DNA of 18,160 nucleotides from JBAUHN01 sp049680295 (GTDB lineage: Bacteria; Pseudomonadota; Alphaproteobacteria; Rhodobacterales; Rhodobacteraceae): NCBI GenBank assembly GCA_049680295.1, contig JBAUHN010000176.1:1-18160 (forward strand), in the 5' to 3' direction. The notes under the pieces were generated by a model. The model saw only the letters and a list, made by a program, of their open reading frames with translations, did not search any database and was not told the DNA's origin. This document shows, piece after piece, positions 13,481 through 18,160 of this stretch (the first letter of the stretch is position 1; every line of letters begins with the position of its first letter). The position numbers and the translations under genes are program-made.

Positions 13481-14503
13481 ATGAAACACAAGACATTTAT
13501 CTGGTTTGTTCTGCCTTCGGCACTGACGATGCTGCTTTTTATCTTTTTGCCCATCGTGTCGATTGTCGTGCAATCGCTGCATGTCGACCATGATCAGGTG
13601 ATCATTACGGTTGAAAACTGTGGACCGTTTGGGTGCAAGCAATCAACGATGATCGACCAAGACGCCACCGACGCGCTGCGCGAGGGCCGACCGTTTGGAC
13701 GGTTCGCGGGGGCAGCGACCTATCTTGATCGCGGCCATCTGGCGGTGAACGAAGTGGGGCAAGCCTGGAACGCCGCACAAAGCTGGCGTGAATTCGGGTC
13801 ACAAATGCTGAACCTGCCATTTTACAAAGCGATGGCCTTTACGCTGACCTATACGTTTGTGGTGACACCGCTGGTGATCCTCTTTGGGTTTGTGATCGCG
13901 GTGGCCGTCAACAGTGCCTTGGCCATCCTGCGCGGCCCGCTGATCTTTTTTTCCCTGCTGCCGATGATCATTACGCCATTGGTCGGGTCGCTGATCCTGT
14001 TTTGGATGGTGGATGCCCGTGGTATTGTCGGGGCCACTTTGCAAAACATCGCAGGCGATCCGGATTTGTCGATCAAAGCCTCGACGCCGTTGATGTGGAT
14101 CATGCTGATCGTCTATGGCGTCTGGCATTCAGCGCCTTTTGCATTCATCGTTTATTATGCCGGGCTTCAGACGGTAAACACTGACAGCCTGGAGGCCGCA
14201 ATGATCGACGGGGCATCACGGTGGCAGCGCATTCGCTATGTTGTCGTGCCGCATCTGATGCCCCTGACAACATTCATTGCATTGATGCAGTTGATGGACA
14301 ATTTTCGGGTGTTTGAACCGATTGTCAGTTTCGCCGCGTCAGCGCATGCCACATCCCTAAGCTGGGCGATCTATAATGATCTGGGCGGCGAGACACGGCA
14401 ACTGTCTTCGGCTGCCGCTACATCGGTGCTGACGGTAATGGGCATCACAATTCTATTGATGCCGGTGCTGGTACGCACCTGGCGCGATTTCGGGCGGAAA
14501 TAA
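13481..14503 (+). CDS. ABC importer permease 1 (CUT1, MalF-like position)
   Basis: 340 residues, integral inner-membrane protein. TM1 spans about residues 8-31; further hydrophobic segments lie near 117-150, 155-177, 203-228 and 262-290, and the last near 315-333. The EAA loop that docks onto the ATPase is visible as DSLEAAMIDGASRWQRIRYV (235-254). Between TM1 and TM2 is an enlarged periplasmic region of about 80 residues containing Cys47 and Cys52 (ENCGPFGC), which could form a disulfide. No good Shine-Dalgarno stands before the ATG at 13481 (GGAACC is the nearest). It follows the binding-protein gene after 66 bases and precedes permease 2 by three. Confidence 0.93.
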   Translation: MKHKTFIWFVLPSALTMLLFIFLPIVSIVVQSLHVDHDQVIITVENCGPFGCKQSTMIDQDATDALREGRPFGRFAGAATYLDRGHLAVNEVGQAWNAAQSWREFGSQMLNLPFYKAMAFTLTYTFVVTPLVILFGFVIAVAVNSALAILRGPLIFFSLLPMIITPLVGSLILFWMVDARGIVGATLQNIAGDPDLSIKASTPLMWIMLIVYGVWHSAPFAFIVYYAGLQTVNTDSLEAAMIDGASRWQRIRYVVVPHLMPLTTFIALMQLMDNFRVFEPIVSFAASAHATSLSWAIYNDLGGETRQLSSAAATSVLTVMGITILLMPVLVRTWRDFGRK

Positions 14504-14506
14504 ATC

Positions 14507-15388
14507 ATGGCAAGCAAAGCATTACAAAAACCGTTCTCTTTGACCGTGTTCACAGTGGTGGTGCTGGCGGTGTGGATGGCGCTGGCCGCGTTTCCGTTCC
14601 TGTGGACCTTATGGGGATCGTTCAAAGTCGAGGGTGATTTCTTTTCCAAAGCCAACTGGGCTGCGGCCATCACTGGCGAAATGACCCAGGTAGAAGCAGG
14701 CGCGCGCACGACTGGGCAAGGATATCACGGTGCCTGGATAGAAGAGGAGTTCTGGCGCGCGGCAATGAATTCGACAATTATTTGCCTTTTCGTTGTGACA
14801 ATCTCGCTGACATTGGGCACCCTTGGTGGCTATGCGCTGTCGCGCTCGCCCTATCGCTATGCATTCTGGTTTCTGATCATTGCACTGGTCTTTCGTGCTC
14901 TGCCGCAGATCACGTTGGTGTCTGGCTATCTGCCAGTGTTTTTCGAATTCAACATGTGGGGCCACTTGCCCACAGCAATCGTCGTTTTGGTCGCAATTAA
15001 TCAGCCGTTTACGCTTTGGATGCTGCATTCGTTTTTCAAAAACATCCCCGCAGATCTGGATGAAAGCGCCATGGTCGACGGCTGCAACCGGTTTCAGGCC
15101 TTTCGTCATGTGATCATTCCGGTGATGTGGCCGGGTGTGATAACGGCAGGGCTGTTTTCTTTCCTGTTGGCCTATAATGACTTTGCGGTGACGACGATGA
15201 TCCTGTCGAAGGAAAACCAAACCATGATCCCCAAAATCGCAAGCTTCCTCGGCACCACCCAGACCAAAGGCAATGTCATGTTCGCCGTCTCGGCCGTAGT
15301 ATCGGCCACCGCACCGCTGTTTGTGCTGATCTTGGTGTTCCAACGCCAGATCGTGTCCGGGCTGACCGCCGGTGCTGTAAAAGGATAG
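14507..15388 (+). CDS. ABC importer permease 2 (CUT1, MalG-like position)
   Basis: 293 residues, integral inner-membrane protein. Hydrophobic segments lie around 13-35, 89-110, 118-138, 153-175, 207-226 and 258-280. The EAA motif reads DLDESAMVDGCNRFQAFRHV (183-202), the interface with the MalK-type ATPase. The N-terminal TM followed by FLWTLWGSFK matches the MalG-type start. The ATG at 14507 is three bases after the permease 1 stop, with GGCGGA upstream inside the previous coding end, so the two permeases are translationally linked. Together with the binding protein and the divergent ATPase it completes one importer. Confidence 0.94.
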   Translation: MASKALQKPFSLTVFTVVVLAVWMALAAFPFLWTLWGSFKVEGDFFSKANWAAAITGEMTQVEAGARTTGQGYHGAWIEEEFWRAAMNSTIICLFVVTISLTLGTLGGYALSRSPYRYAFWFLIIALVFRALPQITLVSGYLPVFFEFNMWGHLPTAIVVLVAINQPFTLWMLHSFFKNIPADLDESAMVDGCNRFQAFRHVIIPVMWPGVITAGLFSFLLAYNDFAVTTMILSKENQTMIPKIASFLGTTQTKGNVMFAVSAVVSATAPLFVLILVFQRQIVSGLTAGAVKG

Positions 15389-15446
15389 AAGAAATCGCGC
15401 GCGAAATCCGCCCGACACCGCCAACATCAGCTAAGAAGGGTATGGA

Positions 15447-16451
15447 ATGCCGGGCTTTCAACGCGAAAAACAGGTTGTTCTGAACTACTATAAAGCGCTG
15501 GATGCCGCCGACCCGGCGGACACCGCCAAGGTTCTTACCAGCTACACCGGCCCCGATTACATTTGGCGTGGCTTTCACCCTTTCCATCTTCAATCCGATG
15601 CAGCGCGGGTTGCCGATTTGTTTTGGCGCCCCTTCAAAACCTCTGTTACGCATATGCAACGCCGCATGGATGTGTTCTTTGCCGGGCGGAACTTTGTGGA
15701 TGATGGGGCATCGGTTTGGGTCTGTTCGATGGGTCATCTTATGGGGCTTTTCGACATGGAATGGCTGGGCATTCAACCCACCGGCAAGATGGTCATGCTG
15801 CGCTACGCCGAGTTTCACAAAATCGAAAACGACAAAATCGCCGAGACTGCGTTTTACTTCGATATTCCACACATGATGATGCAGGCGGGCTATGCGCCAT
15901 TTGCGCAGCAATCAGCCGCCCATATGGTGCAGCCGGGCCCTGCAACCCACGATGGCCTGCTTTATGCTGATGCTGATGCAGATCAGGGTGAACGCACGAT
16001 GCAAGCAATCAATGCGATGATCCAAGACCTTGGCAAATGGCAAAGTGGCCTGCCGCTGACAGAAGAATTGGCGCGCAGCTGGCATGATGACATGATCTGG
16101 TGGGGGCCCGCTGGCATCGGCGCGACCTATACAATTGCCAGATACGCGGAACAACACTCCGGCCCGTTTCGCGCGGGCCTAAGCGACAGATCAGGCACCA
16201 GCCACATCGCGCGCATTGCCGAAGGACATTTTGGTGGCTTTTTTGGCTGGCCCAATTTCACAGCGAAACCAACCGGCGGATTTTTGGGCCTACCGTCCAG
16301 TGATATTGACTGCGAATTCAGGGTGATAGACGTTTACAGACGTGATGGCGGCAAGCTGAAAGAAAACTGGGTTTTCATAGACATGCTGCATTTCTTCATG
16401 CAGCATGGTACTGATATCTTGGGTGGTCTTAAGGATGGCAGCGCCGGGTAA
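15447..16451 (+). CDS. Tandem NTF2/SnoaL-like domain protein 3
   Basis: 334 residues, cytosolic, two NTF2-like halves. Clear paralogue of the protein at 8428-9468, sharing GIQPTGKMVMLRYAEF (108-123), DIPHMMMQAG (139-148), WWGPAGIG (218-225) and ENWVFIDML (306-314). The N-terminus (REKQVVLNYYKALDA) is a typical SnoaL-type first helix, so the family call is easier here than for the other two. The reaction is unknown. AAGGG lies six bases before the ATG. It follows permease 2 by 58 bases on the same strand and probably belongs to the importer operon, which would place one of these proteins on each arm of the divergent locus. Confidence 0.85.
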   Translation: MPGFQREKQVVLNYYKALDAADPADTAKVLTSYTGPDYIWRGFHPFHLQSDAARVADLFWRPFKTSVTHMQRRMDVFFAGRNFVDDGASVWVCSMGHLMGLFDMEWLGIQPTGKMVMLRYAEFHKIENDKIAETAFYFDIPHMMMQAGYAPFAQQSAAHMVQPGPATHDGLLYADADADQGERTMQAINAMIQDLGKWQSGLPLTEELARSWHDDMIWWGPAGIGATYTIARYAEQHSGPFRAGLSDRSGTSHIARIAEGHFGGFFGWPNFTAKPTGGFLGLPSSDIDCEFRVIDVYRRDGGKLKENWVFIDMLHFFMQHGTDILGGLKDGSAG

Positions 16452-16530
16452 TCGTCCAACCGGTTTTCGCCGGGGTGCCAGCAGCCCGAAATCCACGCGA
16501 CTTCAACAATAAGCTTTAGGGATAAAATAT

Positions 16531-16547
16531 ATTTACTTGAAATAAAT
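16531..16547. promoter_or_regulatory. AT-rich dyad upstream of the flavoenzyme gene
   Basis: ATTTACTTGAAATAAAT is a 17-base inverted repeat with 7 of 8 pairs matching around a central G, overlapping the candidate -35 box. Symmetry and position suit a repressor site, for example of the MarR or GntR type common for aromatic-acid genes, but the region is AT-rich and the match could be chance. It differs from the LacI-type palindromes. Confidence 0.3.
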
Positions 16548-16565
16548 TGCACGACGCCCTAGCCT
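16537..16565 (+). promoter_or_regulatory. Candidate promoter for the flavoenzyme fusion gene
   Basis: TTGAAA (16537-16542), 17-base spacer, TAGCCT (16560-16565). The -35 matches 5 of 6, the -10 3 of 6. Predicted start near 16572, giving a leader of about 26 nt. The 146-base gap after the NTF2-like gene otherwise holds only a short CCGG...CCGG hairpin near 16467-16480 without a U-tract. Confidence 0.35.
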
Positions 16566-16597
16566 CCCTGTAATTCAACAGGTCAAAGGGTAGCATT

Positions 16598-18160
16598 ATG
16601 CGCGTTGCATGTCTGGGAGGTGGACCAGCGGGCCTATACTTCGCGATCTCGATGAAACTGCGCAATCCGCAATCTGAGGTCGTGGTGTTTGAGCGCAACC
16701 GCGCCGATGACACCTTTGGATGGGGCGTTGTCTTGTCCGATGAAACGCTCGACAATCTGCATGACAATGACCCGAAAAGTGCGGCCGCCATTCGCGATCA
16801 CTTTGCATATTGGGACGATGTCGCACTGATCCACAAAGGCAAACGTACTGTGTCGGGAGGTCATGGATTTTGCGGCATTGGCCGCAAGCGCCTGTTGCTG
16901 ATTTTGCAAAACCGCGCGCGTGAACTGGGCGTTGATTTGCGGTTTGAAACCGAAGCGCAGGACGCATCGACCTATATGGACGACTTCGATGTTGTTGTCG
17001 CAGCTGACGGGTTGAATTCTAAAACCCGCACCGAATTCTCCGACGTGTTTCAACCCGACATCGACCAACGCCTGTGCCAGTTCATTTGGATGGGCACACA
17101 TCAAAAGTTTGACGACGCTTTTACGTTCATATTTGAGCAAACCGACAAAGGCTGGATTTGGGCGCACGCTTATCAATTCGACGACCAGACGGCGACATTT
17201 ATTGTTGAATGCACGCAAGCCACGTTTGACGCTTATGGCTTTGCCGATATGAGCCAGCAACAGTCGATAGCGATCTGCGAAAAGATATTCAAAGACCACC
17301 TTGGTGGTCATGCTTTGATGACCAACGCCAATCATATTCGCGGGTCAGCCTGGCTGCGCTTTCCGCGCGTGCTTTGCGAAAAATGGAGCCATAAGAACGT
17401 GGTTCTTTTGGGCGACGCATCCGCCACGGCGCATTTTTCCATCGGATCGGGGACCAAACTGGCGGTCGAAAGCGCCATTGCATTGGCCGAATATATCACA
17501 AAAAGCGATACGCTAGACGCAGCCTTTGATCGCTACCAGCAAGAGCGCCGTATCGAGGTTTTGCGCCTGCAATCTGCTGCGCGCAATTCCGTCGAATGGT
17601 TCGAGGATGTGGAACGGTATCTGGGTCTTGATTCCGTGCAGCTGAATTATTCCATGCTGACCCGCTCGCAGCGGATTTCCCACGAAAACCTGCGCGAACG
17701 AGATGCCGAATGGCTGGGGTCAGCCGAGGCGTGGTTCATGGATCAGGCAGGGGCCAAGGCCAATGGCCCTGCCCGCGCGCCGATGTTTGCCCCGTTCCGA
17801 TTGCGCGACATGCACTTGAAAAACCGCGTCGTGGTGTCGCCGATGGCGCAATACAAAGCAAAGGATGGCTGCCCGACTGATTGGCATTTGATCCATTATG
17901 GCGAGCGCGCAAAAGGTGGGGCCGGACTGGTTTACACCGAAATGACATGCGTGGCGCCGGATGGGCGCATCACGCCGGGATGTCCTGGGCTATACGCCGC
18001 TGAACACGAAACCGCATGGGCACGCCTGACCGCATTTGTCCACGCTGAGACAGATGCGAAAATCTGCTGCCAGATCGGCCATGCCGGGCGCAAAGGGTCA
18101 ACCCGCATCGGTTGGGAAGGTATGGACCAGCCTTTGCCTGACGGAAACTGGCCGCTATTG
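16598..18160 (+). CDS. FAD monooxygenase / old yellow enzyme fusion (anthraniloyl-CoA or salicylyl-CoA hydroxylase type), 3' truncated by window
   Basis: 521 codons are open from the ATG at 16598 to the window edge without a stop; the family is about 770-790 residues, so roughly a third is missing. The N-terminal half is a group A flavin hydroxylase: FAD loop GGGPAG at 7-12, AADG at 136-138, GD motif LLGDASATAHFSIGSGTK at 270-287. From about 396 an old yellow enzyme domain begins (MFAPFRLRDMHLKNRVVVSP), with CQIGHAGRKGS at 491-501. This order is that of 2-aminobenzoyl-CoA monooxygenase/reductase and of enzymes annotated as bifunctional salicylyl-CoA 5-hydroxylase, which hydroxylate an aromatic acyl-CoA and may then reduce the ring. 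AAAGGG stands seven bases before the ATG. Whether the rest of the gene is intact, and whether a CoA ligase follows, cannot be seen. Confidence 0.9.
   Translation, partial: MRVACLGGGPAGLYFAISMKLRNPQSEVVVFERNRADDTFGWGVVLSDETLDNLHDNDPKSAAAIRDHFAYWDDVALIHKGKRTVSGGHGFCGIGRKRLLLILQNRARELGVDLRFETEAQDASTYMDDFDVVVAADGLNSKTRTEFSDVFQPDIDQRLCQFIWMGTHQKFDDAFTFIFEQTDKGWIWAHAYQFDDQTATFIVECTQATFDAYGFADMSQQQSIAICEKIFKDHLGGHALMTNANHIRGSAWLRFPRVLCEKWSHKNVVLLGDASATAHFSIGSGTKLAVESAIALAEYITKSDTLDAAFDRYQQERRIEVLRLQSAARNSVEWFEDVERYLGLDSVQLNYSMLTRSQRISHENLRERDAEWLGSAEAWFMDQAGAKANGPARAPMFAPFRLRDMHLKNRVVVSPMAQYKAKDGCPTDWHLIHYGERAKGGAGLVYTEMTCVAPDGRITPGCPGLYAAEHETAWARLTAFVHAETDAKICCQIGHAGRKGSTRIGWEGMDQPLPDGNWPLL

Noticed and set aside
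14609..15427. 272-codon minus-strand ORF across permease 2
   Set aside because: Antisense shadow; it has no hydrophobic segments or motifs, while the plus-strand reading is a clear permease with an EAA loop.
16634..17335. 233-codon minus-strand ORF inside the flavoenzyme gene
   Set aside because: The plus strand encodes an uninterrupted flavin monooxygenase with FAD and GD motifs; the antisense frame is a shadow.

Overview
The window looks like chromosomal DNA of a marine alphaproteobacterium, most likely of the Roseobacter group (Rhodobacteraceae). This is inferred from gene families, the dense overlapping operon style and TTG-rich -35 boxes; it was not tested by any search. There are no rRNA, tRNA, CRISPR or insertion-sequence signals.

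Layout. 1-2863: the 3' end of an Asp/Glu-racemase-like gene (+), a P-loop nucleoside-kinase-like gene (-), and an ABC-F ATPase gene (-). The ABC-F gene has a candidate promoter, a 15-codon leader ORF and a stem-loop upstream. 2864-10775: eight minus-strand genes joined by 1-4 base overlaps or short gaps. In transcription order they are a HisD/HpsN-type dehydrogenase, a tandem NTF2/SnoaL-like protein, an SDR dehydrogenase, a LacI regulator, a second NTF2-like protein, a bicupin, a stand-alone MetE C-terminal-type methyltransferase and an RraA-type aldolase/decarboxylase. 10903-15388: a CUT1 sugar-type ABC importer split around a divergent promoter region, with the ATPase on minus and the binding protein plus two permeases on plus. 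15447-18160: a third NTF2-like protein and the first 521 codons of a flavin monooxygenase/old-yellow-enzyme fusion of the anthraniloyl-CoA / salicylyl-CoA hydroxylase type, running off the window.

Working model. The importer brings in a small organic compound, and the enzymes on both sides oxidise, rearrange, demethylate and cleave it. The embedded LacI protein is the obvious regulator. Two copies of the same palindrome (TGCATACGAATGCA and its reverse complement) lie 120 bp apart, each placed over the likely transcription start of one arm of the divergent importer promoter. The enzyme set (NAD-dependent alcohol oxidation, flavin ring hydroxylation/reduction, cupin, RraA lyase) suits a ring or hydroxy-acid catabolic pathway. 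The substrate cannot be named from sequence, and the combination with three NTF2-like proteins and a MetE-like protein is not one I can assign to a described pathway. This is the best candidate for an uncharacterised system here. The possible ribosome-controlled leader of the ABC-F gene is a second, independent point of interest.
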